64,000 nucleotides of DNA, taken from Ichthyophthirius multifiliis. Its lineage: Eukaryota > Ciliophora > Oligohymenophorea > Hymenostomatida. Shown piece by piece: positions 38,045 to 51,036 of this stretch (positions are counted from its first letter, which is position 1; every line of letters starts with the position of its first letter). The notes beneath the pieces are model-generated. The model saw only the letters and a program-made list of their open reading frames with translations. It did not search any database and was not told where the DNA came from. The DNA is taken from positions 1 through 64,000 of the forward strand of contig NW_004086003.1 in the NCBI RefSeq assembly GCF_000220395.1. The letters are read 5' to 3'. The position numbers were made by a program, and so were the translations under genes.

Positions 38045-41000
38045 ATGTATGATTACGAAATTTAAGAAGAACCTATAATATTAATAAATAAACCAAAAAG
38101 TTCTAATTGTGTATAGTTTCTATAATTAAGGGAATCTTCTTCAATTATGTCCGAAAACACTCTCAATATTGAAAAAGATTATCAAAGTTTAACTGAATAA
38201 AAAAACTCCATTTAGCATTTTTAGTTTTATTAAGGGTAGATTTTACCTTAAAATTTAGAACTTTTTGCTATTTTAAATGACGTATTTTAAGATAATTTAT
38301 CTTCTGAAAAAATAAAAAAGAGAGATTTTTATTAAAGTTTAGAAGAAAAAGTTACATAAATAAGGCAAAATTTACAATCGAAAAATAAAAAATTAACTTT
38401 TGTTTAAAATTTGCTCCAAAACTTTTAATAAAAAATTACTTTTTTAAATATAGAAAACTATTAAAATTTAATAAACAAAGAAATCTGTAAAAAGGCTAGT
38501 TTTTTTTAAGAAAAATACCATTTAATTACATTATAACTTCAAAATGTTTTTCAAAAAATTAAAAATATGTAAAACGAATGCCAAAATATTTTAAAAATCA
38601 TCCTTTTTTCCACAAAACAATACTAAAAAGTAAAAAAAGCTTAAAATTTTGAAGAATTATCAACTTCCTATTTAAACGAATTAACTTAAATATACGAATA
38701 ATATAAAAAATACTCGAAAATAGATAATTAAAGTGATTTTTTTCATAAATAAGTCCAAAATTTATTTGATTTTATTAACAATACATAAAATATAGACTTA
38801 GATGATTTATTTAATTACTCTCTTTCTTAAATAGGGGATTAATTTTCAATTGAAATTGAAGTTTTAGACTAAAAAATGAATAATTTTTTAAATGTAAAAA
38901 TGTAAATAGAAAAAGAATTTGAATAAATAAACTAACTTATATATATAAAAAATAAAATAAAAATTGACTTTTTAGAAATTCAGAATTTTTTGGATGATTT
39001 TTTCATAAATAATACAAAAAAATTACCACAAATACAAGAAAAAATCCATATTTTCCAATAAAATAAAAAAAAGATTAAAAAAAATATAAAAAATCTCTAA
39101 AAACATTACTTTTTTCAAGTTTTAGAACAAATTTTTATACATTTTTATTAAAAAATCACTAATAAATTCTATTTTTTTAACCTTTTTTTCATTTCTTATG
39201 ATAAATTTTACCATAATTTTAACGAAAAAATCATCCCTTAAATCCAAAACCATAATTTAAGTATAAAAAATATAGAAAACTATGTCTAAACTAATTAAAA
39301 TTCTCTTCCCTTTTTAAAAAAATTCTATTAAACCATTTAATAAACTCTTGCCGAACTAAAAGAAACTAAAAATTTAATAAACCTAAATTATATAAAACTC
39401 CCTAAAGTAACCTAAAAACTATAATAAATCGAGTTAAATTTAGACTTATAGATATAAAAAATAGACTAAATTAATAAAGAAGTATATATGAATATCCAAA
39501 ATATATAAAAGGATTAATTTTTGAAAACATACTTGGATATAATTGAAAAACATAAATAAAACGAACTTTTTTTTATATAAGAATATAATCAATACTAAAC
39601 TTAGAAATTGAAAGGAATTTCTCCTCAAATATAAAACACAATAAATATAATAAATTCAATATACAGAATATGTGAAAAAGTCTGTTCTATTGAAACTTAT
39701 TAAAACATTTTTTTTAAAATCGATTTTTTCGGGAAAATTTAAAGCAATTTTTAAGAAATAATTCATTTTTTCGAAAATGAAAATTAAGTTTTTTTAAATC
39801 AAGAAAATATTTTTTAAAAAAACAAGATTTTTCCACAATTTTAAATGCAATTTAAAAAATGCTCCTTTTTCTATCTTTTTGGTCTTCCGGTATATAAAAA
39901 ATACCTTCCTTTAAAAATTAATAATCGAATATATAAGAAGAATTAATAAATCCCTTTTTTTCCTATATTATAAAGTATTTTCGGACTTTTTTTCCATATA
40001 TAAAAACTATAATAACCAATTAAATAAAAGAAATCATTTTAATAAAAATCAATCAATGTGCTCTAACTTTATCTTCTTTTTTTCTTTATTAAAATTCCGA
40101 AAAAGAATTCCAAATAAATTTTAACTAAATATAATACTAATAAGAAGATAAAATTAATAGTATTTTAACTTTTTTACATTCTATATATGAAAAAGAGCAT
40201 TCTAATTTCAATTATATATATAAAATATACTAAATAGATTAATAATTTTACAATAATCAATCAAAAATTACACAAAAATAAACAAGCCAATTACTCTTAT
40301 TAAAAAGTAGACTTTCCGTTTCTTTTTTAGATTAAATTAATAACTTTCTTAATCAAAAAAGCTTCGAAAATATACTTTATTTACATTATTTAGATATATT
40401 AGCCTATAAAAATTCACTTTTGTATTCAAAATATTAATTTGAGAATATGATTACTACATTAATTTACCTAAATAACCGTCTATATTATACCCAAAACACT
40501 ATTTTGATGTTTTAATATTTTTTTTCGAATAAAATACATATAGGAGATGACAAATTCTTTAATATTTTTGCTAAATACACGAATTTTTGTCATTTTTTCT
40601 TTAAAAAAAATCTTTATTTTAGTATAGATATTCCTCCCTAGTGTCTAAATATAATAGATTAATATATAGAATAAAATAACTAAATAATATAATAGAACAT
40701 ATAAATATAAAATTAAAACTAATTAGAAAATATGACCTAACTTTGTTAATTATTATAGGCTTTTTAAATAATCAAATAATATATTTTAGATACAGATTTT
40801 AAGTGGATTCTTTAGATAAATTTTGATAGAATATAACTATATAAAAGCTTAAAAATAATACTAGAATAAATTATTATTATTAAATAAAGTAATATCATTA
40901 ATATTTTGGTAAAAAACTATATATGTAGTAAATATTTATAGGATAATTGTTTAAATTTTGTAAACTAACTCGGTATTTTTTAAGGAATTGATGGAATTAA

Positions 41001-41258
41001 TAAAATTATTGAGTTTAATCTTTAATCGCATATTTGGATAAATATTTTAACCAAATATATATAAAGACTAGAGTAAAAAGCACTAAATAATTAGAACTTA
41101 AAGAATTCTTTCTAAGTTGAAGAGGATATAGCTTTGCATAATCAAAAAATTAAATAGTTTTTAGAATAATTATAGAAGTTTAGTTGATTAAATGATAAAT
41201 ATTGTTATCATTTGTTAATTGTATATATATATAGATGTTAATTCAAAAAAAAAATTGA
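38045..41258 (+). CDS. Large coiled-coil protein, about 1070 residues, unrecognised
   Basis: Starts MYDYEIQEEPIILINKPK. The first third is long coiled coil (FYQSLEEKVTQIRQNLQSKN; HKQVQNLFDFIN), followed by a helical, more ordered body (ISPQIQNTINIINSIYRICE; FFKIDFFGKIQSNFQEIIHF; MLLFLSFWSSGIQKIPSF; FLHSIYEKEHSNFNY; YFSNKIHIGDDKFFNIF; FVNQLGIFQGIDGINKIIEF). The frame breaks once, at a 6-A run (39854-39859) that needs 7 A. No intron is needed. The stop is uncertain: the frame stays open until TGA at 41256 only if one A is added in the run before it. A coil followed by a helical-bundle body would suit a membrane-tethering (COG/exocyst/GARP) subunit or a cytoskeletal protein; I cannot decide. Confidence 0.7.
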
Positions 41259-41604
41259 AGTATTATTGTCAGTAAACATATATAAATTATATTGTAAAAA
41301 TACTTTATATTCATAAAAATATTTAAAATACAATTTCTATATTTAAATTATGATAATAAATTATCTATATTTAAATATAGAAATAAATTAAATATATTAA
41401 AATATAGAAGTATATTAACTATATTTAAATTAATAATAAAAGTATATTAAAATAATAAAACAATAGAAATAAATTAACTATATATATGAATAATATAGAA
41501 ATAATTAAACTATATATATAAAAATAATATAGAAATACATAGAAAATATAAATATAAAATAGAAAAAAATATATATAGATATAATAAAATATAAAAATAT
41601 ATAA

Positions 41605-41646
<42 letters not shown>

Positions 41647-41928
41647 TAAATTTTTATTTTAAAGAAATTTATTTATTAACAAATTTTTTTGTATAATAAT
41701 TTTTTTTTATTTTCTATATTTATAATATTTATGCATATTACTTTTTTACTTTTATTAATAGAAACATTTCTATATGTTTTTTTTTTTTTTATAAAAATTA
41801 AAATAAATAAGATAAAAACATTAATATATTTTATATTTAATTTTTATTTTTTATTAAACACATTTGTATCTTCCACACACATTATTTTTATAAACTACAA
41901 ATAAAAAAACAAAAATTTTTCTAAAATA
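41259..41928. other. Convergent AT-rich spacer with degenerate repeats
   Basis: About 670 bp between two convergent genes, filled by the degenerate 30-bp repeat described separately, an (AT)n run at 41608-41645, and T-rich sequence near the RING gene's stop. An open frame around 41689-41904 is Phe/Ile/Leu-only and I treat it as noise. Confidence 0.55.
41330..41570. repeat. Degenerate tandem repeat, about 30 bp unit
   Basis: Seven or eight copies of a variable unit close to AATATAGAAATAAATTAACT plus ATATxxAAA, with period about 30-35 bp. Copies have drifted and some lack segments. It is non-coding and lies in a convergent intergenic region. Confidence 0.55.
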
Positions 41929-43155
41929 TCATTTCTATTAAAAAAATAAAATAAAAAATAAAATAAAAATATACAAATTTTACACATAAAGGACATTTAA
42001 TTTAAGCAAAAACAGGCGGTAACAAATTTAGGCAAATTTTATGGCATTAATGTCCACATTCTAACGTAAACTATATAGAACTATCTACTTTTTATCTACA
42101 AACGCCACAAAGTGCATAATTAGATAAATCTTCTTATTATAAAAAATGAATAAGCTCTTCATTTTCATATGTTTTAATTCTTTTCGTATATAATTTAAAT
42201 CTACTCCAGTTTTAGCTTTCTAAAAAATACGTCCAATTTTAATGATTATGCGAATTATTTTAAAGAACCTCTCTCTAATCTAATTCTTAATCGAATTATT
42301 TTAATATGTGAATCCCCATTTTTATTTATATTTTTTCACCAAATCCTTTAGCCCAGTATAGGCGAATTTGCACTAAAAAAACGCGATTTAATGTATAATA
42401 GAAGCCGAATTAGATTTACACTACAAACATTTTATTTTAATATACTCAGCCAAATCTTCAATACCTATTCCTATATTTTTTATTGCTTTTTTACTATTTA
42501 AACTACAATGAACATTCTTACATTCGTACTCTATATTAATCCCTGTCCCTATTTTTCGATGACATTCCCCTTTTTTTTATAAAATAAGTTCAATAGTGAA
42601 TGCATTATCCCCTTATAAAGGCCAAAACCACTCGTTTTCTTACTCTTCTTCTATATTTTTTAACACATATTACGTATCGGGTTAATATAAACCAAATTTA
42701 TCCTCATCTAATAAAGGAATTAAATTATTTTCTGTTTATTTACTCCCTACCCCTTTATTTAAACTGCCCTTAATAATTTTATTAAAAGAGCAAGAATTCA
42801 CATTAATTGTCGGATCTAATTTCGCCAGTTCTTTTTTTACATCATCTACAGTCAAAGAGGGATAAACTTAATACTAAACACAAGAATTATTCTATAAATA
42901 AATTTAAACCGAATAAAAATCCTCGAAGGGTGCTTTTATCTTAAAATAAGCCGGAAAACAATCCAAATGATAGGAAAGGGGTTTCTACAGATTAAACATA
43001 CCGAAAAAAAGCTCTAAATTATTCGGTTCACAATCATATTAAAGCTTTATATATTTTATAGAGTTTTCTAAAAGTAATTATAATGAACCTTACTATTAAG
43101 CATTTTATTAAGATAAATGCATAATGAAGCATTTAGTAGTATCATTTACACACAT
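41929..43155 (-). CDS. RING-finger protein with an upstream Cys-rich domain
   Basis: Probable E3 ubiquitin ligase. The C-terminus is a RING: ALCGVCRQKVDSSIQFTLEC, GHQCHKICLNLL, IKCPLCK-stop, with the last residue after a 49-nt intron (41935-41983). Upstream is a second Cys-rich segment: CHRKIGTGINIEYECKNVHC, then IKCLQCKS and FFQCKFAYTGLKD, an arrangement I associate with a ciliate family of ubiquitin-related proteins, though I cannot name it. The ATG at 43155 (MCVNDTTKCFIMHLSQQN) is one base out of phase with the RING; adding one A in the run at 42172-42175 (ELKTYENEELIHF) restores it. The frame upstream of that ATG stays coding-like for about 60 codons, so the real start may lie further up, near 43330 or in another exon. 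Confidence 0.78.
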
Positions 43156-43356
43156 GAAAAGAAATTTTGTATTTTAGGAAGATATTACTTATTATTGGTT
43201 TGTTATTATATATTAGGATATTATTAAGTCTAACTTTTCCTTGGTTTCGGATTATATTGTGGACAATTTACAAATTTGTTTTTATGATTAATTATCATCT
43301 ATTGATTTTACAGAATTATTTACTATTTAATAAATTATAAAAAATATAAAATATAT

Positions 43357-43404
<48 letters not shown>

Positions 43405-43615
43405 TTAAATATATTTTCTTTTTATCATTTATTTTTATATATATTAGTTTTTTTTTTTTTTTTTTTTTCACATTTTTATTTTTTCTTTATTTTTTAAATA
43501 TACAATTTAAAAAATGGATTTTTTACTTTTTTTTATATTCCAGTTTTTAAATTTAAATTACAGAAAAAATAAACAATGCAATTAATAATATATGAATTTT
43601 TATTTTTATTAAAAA
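43156..43615. other. Possible 5' exon of the RING gene, then AT-rich spacer
   Basis: From 43156 to about 43335 the minus-strand RING frame remains open and coding-like (SVKSIDDNQSQKQICKLSTI ...) but without an ATG. From 43340 on there is an (AT)n run (43365-43390), T-rich sequence with a 20-T run near 43450, and the unclear 3' end of the next gene. Confidence 0.45.
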
Positions 43616-44068
43616 CGTACTTTTATTCTATAATGTTGGATGCCTTGATTATTAATTTTATATACTGCTATTAATATTGTTTAGATCTTAATCATTTAAT
43701 GATTATTCTTTTTCTATTATTTATATACTTCTTGTACTTTTGGATTAATTATTTTACAAAATTTGATTATTGTGATTATGATTTATTTATTAAAATTATA
43801 TAATATCTTATTATTTATTTTAATCTTTAATACTTTATTACATTTTTTTTGAATTTTTAATATTTTGACTTTATTAGTTTTTATTTGTTTCGTAACTTTA
43901 GACTGAAATATCATTTTCATTATTATTAAGGTATTAATTAATCTTATTTATATTTTTGTTATTATTATTTTTTAAAAAAATAAAAAAAATTTAATTTATT
44001 TTCTTTTTTTTATATCTTACTTCACATTTATCTAATTATTTGCTATCTTAACAACAGTTATTTCCCAT
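43616..44068 (-). CDS. Gln/Asn-rich protein with MGNNCC acylation-type N-terminus
   Basis: Two exons (44068-44021, 43942-43616) in phase, GT-AG intron of 78 nt. The start MGNNCCQDSKQLDKCE has Gly at position 2 followed by two Cys, the pattern of N-myristoylated and palmitoylated membrane-anchored proteins. The rest (INQYLNNNENDISVQSYETN ... SQNIKNSKKMQQSIKDQNKQ ... HPTLQNKST) is low complexity, Gln/Asn/Ser/Lys-rich, and looks unstructured. The 3' end is not resolved: the frame stays open into non-coding sequence after 43616, so a further intron or an indel is likely. Function unknown; such N-termini are common on ciliate signalling and calcium-binding proteins, but no EF-hand is seen here. 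Confidence 0.65.
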
Positions 44069-44997
44069 AATTATTTTATTTTTTCTATTTATTTTAAATT
44101 TTTTATTTATATATATATATTATTTTCTGGTTATTTTTACAAATATTAAAAAAGTTTTAAATATTTTTAATTTTTTTGATAATATATATTAAGATTATAA
44201 TTTATTTATAAAATTAAAAAAAAATCAATTTTATTTAATATATATATAAAAAAAAAATTATTTTAAAAATACTATATATTAATTATATTCTTTTAGAAAA
44301 ATTAATTAAATTTATATTTATTAAAATAATTAATTTACATTATATATAAATTATTTAATAAAAATAACGATTATATTAATATAACTTACATTTAATAATA
44401 TTATTAATATTGTAAAAATTTTATAAATAAATAATTAATTGAATTTTTTCAATAAAAAATAATTAATAATATTATAATTCTTTTAAATTTAATTTAAATT
44501 TATAAATAAAAAATAAATAATTAATAAAAAAATTAAATATATATATAAATTAGCAATAAAAATATTTTGTTATTAAAAGAAATGAAAATACTAAATAAAA
44601 TGAATATTAAAAAAATTATATATATAAAAATTTATATATATATATATATTTAAATATAATAAAATAAAATAAAAATCAATCCTTTTAATTATAATTATAC
44701 ATATTTATATGTATAAAATATTTTTTAAATAAAATTAAAATAATTTTAAAATTCAAAATTTTTTAGTATTTAAAGTTATGATATTTTGAATAATATAATA
44801 ATTATATTTAGAAATTTATATAATTTATTTATGTTATATATAAAATAATGTAAAAAGTTATTATAAGAGTAATAATAAAATATAAAACAAGATCAAAAAA
44901 ATAAGAAAATTCATGAAAACTATTAATAAGTATATATATATATATATATAAAATTTTAAATAAAAAAGAAATTACCTTTTCACCCAGTCAAATCTTA
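44069..44997. other. AT-rich intergenic spacer
   Basis: About 930 bp, nearly pure A+T with (AT)n near 44635-44650 and 44933-44951. No coding frame, no RNA gene seen. Confidence 0.6.
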
Positions 44998-46283
44998 TCA
45001 TTTTTTTTTTTTTTCTATTTTTTTTTTTTATAAACAAGATTAAGATGATTTTTATTTTCATTATTTTCTATAAATTACTTTTCTTATAAAACCATATTTT
45101 ATTATTTTTATATTTATTAAAATTAACTATTTATAATTTTACATTCATTATCAATTTATTAGCCATTATATTTTTTTAAATTATTTAAATTCGGGAACAT
45201 GATTTCATAATTTTTCGCCAAAGTAAGAATAAGTTAACTAGCTTAAATAATTTCCTCCTATTATATATTAAGTAGATTTACTAATTTTTACAGAATCCTA
45301 ATTTAATTTAACTATATACGTACTTATTCCAGAATTTTCAAAGAAACAAAAATAATAGCAGCTGCCAAAGTATTATTATTATGATTACTAATTAAAAAAT
45401 AATCAAATATAGTTAATTTATACATATATGTAAGTAGAATTTGAATAAATCTAACCTATCCACTTAATTAAAATTCCTCATTTAAAAAATTATCAGTTAT
45501 TATAATAAAGTATGCAATGTACCATAATTAATACTATATTCAAGTACATTTAAAACATCAGCTTCCATAGCTTTTATTTAATCTGTAGAAATTTTTTTAT
45601 GGGCAATCTTTTCATGTAAGACTTTTAAATTAAAAGGCACAATTTCTTCATATTTACTTGCAATAAACATACATGAAACTCCAATTACATGTAATTCATG
45701 TACTTATAAAATTCTATATATAGTATAAATTATTATTATATAAATAATATGTATATATATATTACCTATTGCATTATTAAAAATATCTATCCATTGTATT
45801 TATTGTAAGAGCGAAGGTATCTTCAGATAAATTATATGATTTAGTAACTTCTATTACCCAGTCAATCATTTTGGCGCGCATTGATTCGTTAATATAATGA
45901 CTTTTTAAAAAAAGACTAGGGTCTTGTACTTCCTTTATTTATTTTTGTTATTTTAAAAATCATTTGTTTTTTTTTTTTTTTATATGAAAAGAAAAAAATA
46001 AAAAGAATAGATATGTATATATATACACTATAAAAAACAATTTTAACAAAAAAATTAATTTCTTATAAGTGTATATAAAATATATATATAATAGATGTAT
46101 TTTATATTTTTTTTTTTTTTTTACATTTATTTATTTTCGGAGATTGATTTATAAATAATGTTAAGCGTTTTTATCTGAATTAATGGTTTTTTATAACTAT
46201 TAGTCATTTAAATTAGTTTATTTAGTATTTTATTATAAATTAGATTAAGTGAAAAAAGGTAAAGTTTAATTTTCTTGTTCCAT
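44998..46283 (-). CDS. A/B-type cyclin
   Basis: Regulatory subunit of a cyclin-dependent kinase. The N-terminus (MEQENQTLPFFTQS, Gln-rich) is separated by a T-rich intron of roughly 200 nt from the cyclin box: KEVQDPSLFLKSHYINESMR, MRAKMIDWVIEVTKSYNLS, EDTFALTINTMDRYF, then after an (AT)n intron HELHVIGVSCMFIASKYEEI, MEADVLNVLEYSINYGTLHT, and the second fold (TDNFLNEEFQLSGQVRFIQI; NNTLAAAIIFVSLKILEQ). The conserved Arg, Asp, Lys and Glu of the box are present. One base seems missing around 45496-45506, in a TTATAATAA stretch after GTLHTLL. The tail is Lys/Asn-rich and ends in TGA at 44998. I saw no clear destruction box at the N-terminus. Confidence 0.87.
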
Positions 46284-47835
46284 ATATATAAATATATTAT
46301 ATATTATGTTTGCTTTTAATTTTTTTTATTTTATGTAATTAAAAAATAAATATAATATTTAAAATTCATTCAATTTAAAAAATAAATAAAATAATAATAA
46401 GTAAATATTACCTATATATATGTATAAAAATTATGGAAATGATAATAAATATATTTTTTTTTTAAAAAAAAATATATATATAAAAAAATAATTGATTTTT
46501 TTACATATAAAAAACTAATAAAAATATAATTTAAAGATTAAATTAAAAAATATTTACATATTTTTTATTAATTTATATTTATATTTTTAACATTTTTTAA
46601 TTATAAAATAGATGAAAAACAAAACAAAATAAAAACAAAAACAATAATTATTTTATTTAATAATAATAAAAATTATTTCAATTTTATTTTTTAAAAAAAT
46701 AAGATAATTATTAGTGTTTTTTATATTATAACTGCTTTTATAATTGCATATTTTTTATAAATGATTTAAAAAATATTTCGCAATATAGACGTTAGTTGAA
46801 ATTAATGAAATTTTTCTGAAAAATAAATTAAATAATATAAAAATAGATAAAAAATCTATTGATAATAATAATAATAAAAAAAAAATTTAAAATCAAAAGA
46901 CAGTCTAAATATTTTTTTTAAAAAAAAACAAAAAACAAAAATATTTAAATATATTGAAATTCATATAAATATGATATAATTAATATATTTTTTTAAAAAA
47001 AAAATATAAAAATACATTAATATATTATTATTATTATCCAAATATATATTTATTTAAAAAATTCAAAAAAAAAAGTAACAAAAATTTAATATTAAACAAA
47101 TATTTAAAAAATTAGTTATTTTTTTTTTTTTTTTTGCAATTTTATTTTTAAATTAATTTTATTGAGTAAAATATTAAAGTACTATATATTTTTATTAATT
47201 GAACTAAAATTCCTAAGATAGTTAATTATATATTATCAAAATTAAAAAATATATTAAACAATATTATATATCTTATTAGATATTAAATTTTTATATATAA
47301 ATTTATAATTTTCATTTTAAAAATAATAAAAAAATTAAATTTAAATAAAGAATATTTAATTATATATATAAAAATTTTAAGTAAAATTATATATATAAAA
47401 ATTTTAAGTAAAATTATATATATAAAAATTTTAAGTATAATTATATATATATATTTAAATTATTTTTATTAATTATGTCTTTTTAAAATTTGAATTCCTT
47501 GTCATTTATGAAAAAAAGTATAATTTAAATAAAATTTAAAACAAAAAAATAAATATATATTATTATTATAAAATATATATAATAAATAATTATTAATATA
47601 AGTTGATATAAAACTTTATTAGTTTGTATACTATATATATATTAATAATAAAAGAATATTAAACATATCAACAATAATATATTATTTATGTATAGTATGA
47701 TAATAAATATAGTTTAAAAGAAATATATATATATATATATATAAAAAGATTAATTTTATTTTTTTTATTATATAATAAATATGTAAAATATTCTATATTT
47801 TTATTATTAAATAATACATAAATTAAAAATACACT
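46284..47835. other. AT-rich intergenic spacer with 27-bp tandem repeat
   Basis: About 1.55 kb with no coding frame on either strand. It includes many A and T runs, the tandem repeat at 47358-47441, and (AT)n near 47725-47742. Confidence 0.6.
47358..47441. repeat. 27-bp tandem repeat, three copies
   Basis: Three nearly exact copies of a 27-bp unit containing TATATATAAAAATTTTAAGT, with the shared GTAA element at 47381, 47408 and 47435. Non-coding. Confidence 0.85.
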
Positions 47836-50209
47836 TCAAAACTTAAATTTTTTATCATTTAATTTTTATTTATTTTTAAAGTCTTTTTTCCCCTAATTAT
47901 TATGTCCTTATCTCCTTTTTTTTTATTCTAATCTAGTACATCAATACCTTTTTTGAATTTATTATTTCCCTTTTCAATTTGAACTTTAATTTTATCTGCC
48001 AATTAATCAAACTCGTTTTTAGCTTTTAAATTATCTTCTTGGTCTTCCTAATCTTCTTCCTAAATTTCGTTTTCTTAAAATTCTTAATTAATAAGTAAAT
48101 CAAAAACATTTTATTTTTTCTTTAAAATATTATTCTATCCAAAATTATATTTCCTTTTTTTTAAATCTATATTATATTAATCATCTAAGCAAACCGGAAA
48201 ATCATCCACATTCATTTATTCTATTTTCCTTTTTGGCTTTTTGCCCCTTTTTCCTTTTCAAATCCAATAAATTCATCATTTTTACATTCTTCTTCTCCAC
48301 CATTTTCATCTTTTCTTTCTTTGTTTTTCAAAAAAAACTCCTTCTATTTATCTAAAATTCGATTTTCAATTATTTATTAATCATTAATCTTCACATGCTC
48401 ATAAATCTCATATAATTAAGGATATATTTCGCAATAAAAAATCATAGGATCTTAATAAATAAAGCTTTTTTAAATTTCCTTTACTAAAAAGCCTTCTTCT
48501 TATATATAATGTTGTCCTAAAATGCTACATTTCTATCCATAAAGGTTAATTTTTACATCAACCTCTTCTATTTTTAATAAAACTTCATTTTTTTCTTCTT
48601 CTACACTATAGTTTTTTTAAGAAAAGACCTCTTATAGTTCTAATTATGATTTTTATTGTTAATATTATTATTCAACCAATATATTGGATTCTCCCTATTC
48701 TCCATCTACATTTTCCGTATTTATAATTTCTAAAATATCCTATATATTCTAAAAGCCCACATAACTTAAATTAAATCCATTAAACTCCTTTAAACTACCT
48801 GGCATTTTATTAACAATCTAAAACAAAACATCATTTTAAATTACAAACTTAACACTTTCATCATAAAGTCTTCCCTTTTCAAATCTCCACTTTAAAATTT
48901 TCTTTAAAACCCTAAATTTTCTATTTGACAATATCCCTTATTAATTCCTTAAAATTTAAAAATAAAACTCGTCTTCCAGAACTGGTTTTTTCCATTTTTT
49001 TAAACAAATTCCTTAACTTTTCTCGAAAACCACCTTATTTAGTCTTTTCTAATACATCATATTCTTTAATTCATCATGTATTTTCAATAAATAATGGGTA
49101 TCGACCCTCGCATACACTAACATGTCTTTACTTAAAGGTCTTTACCTCCAATCTGCCAATTAGAACTTTTTATCAGTTCCAACTTTGCATATACTGGCTA
49201 AAAGATATGCATATGAGTAACTTGGAAATCCCAAAGCTCTTGCAGCCTGTCCAGTATCGAAAATATTTACAATATATATACCAAAATCTCTCTAAAGCCA
49301 CTAAATATCCATATCTGCGCCGTGTAATACTTTTACTATTTTCGGATTTGAGGTTATTTTGTTTAATTTCCAAATATAATTCCATATAGGAAATGGATCA
49401 ATTATAAAGTCCCTTTCTCGGCTAGAAATTTAAATTAAACATGTTATTCCTTAAAAACTTCGGAATGAATGATGTTCTAAATCAATTGCTATTATTAATT
49501 AACTCTCTAAATATACTATTAAGTCTTCAAATTAATCCACTGAGTCTATATATGTCATCTAGTTCATAATATTAGAAGGTTCGGTAACTTTAATAGGCAA
49601 TTCTTCCTCTATATTCATTAAATTTTCGATTTCATAGGAATATGGATGCGGAAAATCATAGTTTTAAACGTCTTTTATATCTCTAAAATATTACTCAGGA
49701 CCCTCTTTTTACGCCTATATGATAATATCATCTAAAGGTACTTATGCGTTATGTTTTTCTGGTATTTTTGGGATAAAAGGAAAAGGGGAATTTTCTATGG
49801 GGATATTGTATTTAATTTAAGGCTTTTCTTCATTTAGATTATGAGTGTTTTCGGTAGATATTAAGTTGTTTTTTTAAGTTTAATTAAATTTTAGTTTATC
49901 TAAAGATGAGTCTACATTTTCAAATAAAATGTCGTTTATATATTCGATTGTTTAAAATTGGTTTATATTTATTTTATGAGGAATTAAGGAAATAAAATTT
50001 TATAGTTTTAATATTTATGACATAATCAAACTATTTATTTGCTATTGTTTTTGCTTTAATTGAAAATTGTTCATATAATAACTTAATTCTTCGTGAGCGG
50101 GAAGTTTATTAGATGTTTAGACTAATTTTTTATCGTTTTAAAGGACTTTATTAATAAATTGAGTTTCTTATATAATTTCTTCAATGTCTTTTATGTAATT
50201 ATTATTCAT
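47836..50209 (-). CDS. RRP6: Nuclear exosome exoribonuclease Rrp6/EXOSC10
   Basis: 3'-5' exoribonuclease of the nuclear exosome, processing rRNA, snoRNA and aberrant RNAs. The start MNNNYIKDIEEIIQETQFIN opens a PMC2NT-like helical region. The DEDDy nuclease follows: YIDSVDQFEDLI, IAIDLEHHSFRSFQGITCLI, KVLHGADMDIQWLQRDFGIY, NIFDTGQAARALGFP, QLADWRQRPLSKDMLVYARV and DTHYLL, so all four acidic residues and the Tyr are visible. An HRDC domain follows (FRVLKKILKWRFEKGRLYDE; LFQIVNKMPGSLKEF). The C-terminal tail is charged, with a basic cluster KRGKKPKRK and acidic EEDQEDQED. No introns. Two single A are missing in runs, at 48248-48252 and 47848-47853; with both restored the gene is 2376 nt ending in TGA. 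Confidence 0.93.
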
Positions 50210-51036
50210 ATTAGATTATTAATTTTTATTTTTGTTTTCTATATAATTTATACTTTCTATTTATTAATATAAAACATACAAACAAAAGTATATATGGTTT
50301 TATAAATATATATTAAATATAATATATGTTAAATTAAATATATATTAAAATGAATAAAAAAATAATTTATTGAAAAAATAATAACATTTATATATATATA
50401 TATATAATTAATAATTATACATATATTTTTATATTTTATCTAAGATATATTATATTATTTAACTTTTTATATTTATTTTTTTATAAAATTTAATTTTAAT
50501 TTTTGATTTTAAATAAATACTTTATATATGTTTTATAATTAAAAAAAAAAAACAATATTTATATAAATTTACTAATATATAATTTTATTTTTCATAATAT
50601 ATTATTAATTTTGTTTGTTTGTTTTATATATATGTCTATAATTTTTATAAAAAATAATAATTTTAATATTAATAATGTTTTCATTTTATATTATTTATAT
50701 ATATTATATATTTAGTTTACTTTTTATATTTTTTCAGTTTTTTAGTCTTTTTATTATATTTTGACATAAAAAATGACAAAAATTATTTTTTTAATTATAA
50801 TATCTTTTCTATTTTATATAAATTACTATCATTTTATTTTCATATTATAAATTATAAACAATATAGAATATATATATATATAAAATAAAAAAATTAATTA
50901 AGTTTAAGAATATAATTAAATATAAATATAAAAAAATTTGAAAAATCATTTTTACCTTTTTTTTTTAAAAAAAAAATTATTTATAAAAAAAACCTTTCAA
51001 TATTAACAGATAAAAATAACTTATTTTTTAAAAATT
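50210..51036. other. AT-rich intergenic spacer
   Basis: About 830 bp upstream of Rrp6 and downstream of the small 87-residue gene. (AT)n near 50390-50405. No frame or motif seen. Confidence 0.55.

Noticed and set aside
37825-38052. 75-residue plus-strand frame before the 38045 gene
   Set aside because: Mostly (Tyr-Ile)n from an AT repeat; the ATG at 38045 begins the real gene in another frame.
41689-41904. 71-residue Phe/Leu/Ile-rich plus-strand frame that looks like a membrane protein
   Set aside because: T-rich non-coding sequence gives such frames by chance; there is no polar or charged pattern, and it lies just past the RING gene's stop.
48925-49389. 154-residue plus-strand open frame under the standard code
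   Set aside because: It is the antisense shadow of the Rrp6 nuclease domain, whose minus-strand motifs (DLEHHSFRSFQG, DTHYLL) are unmistakable.
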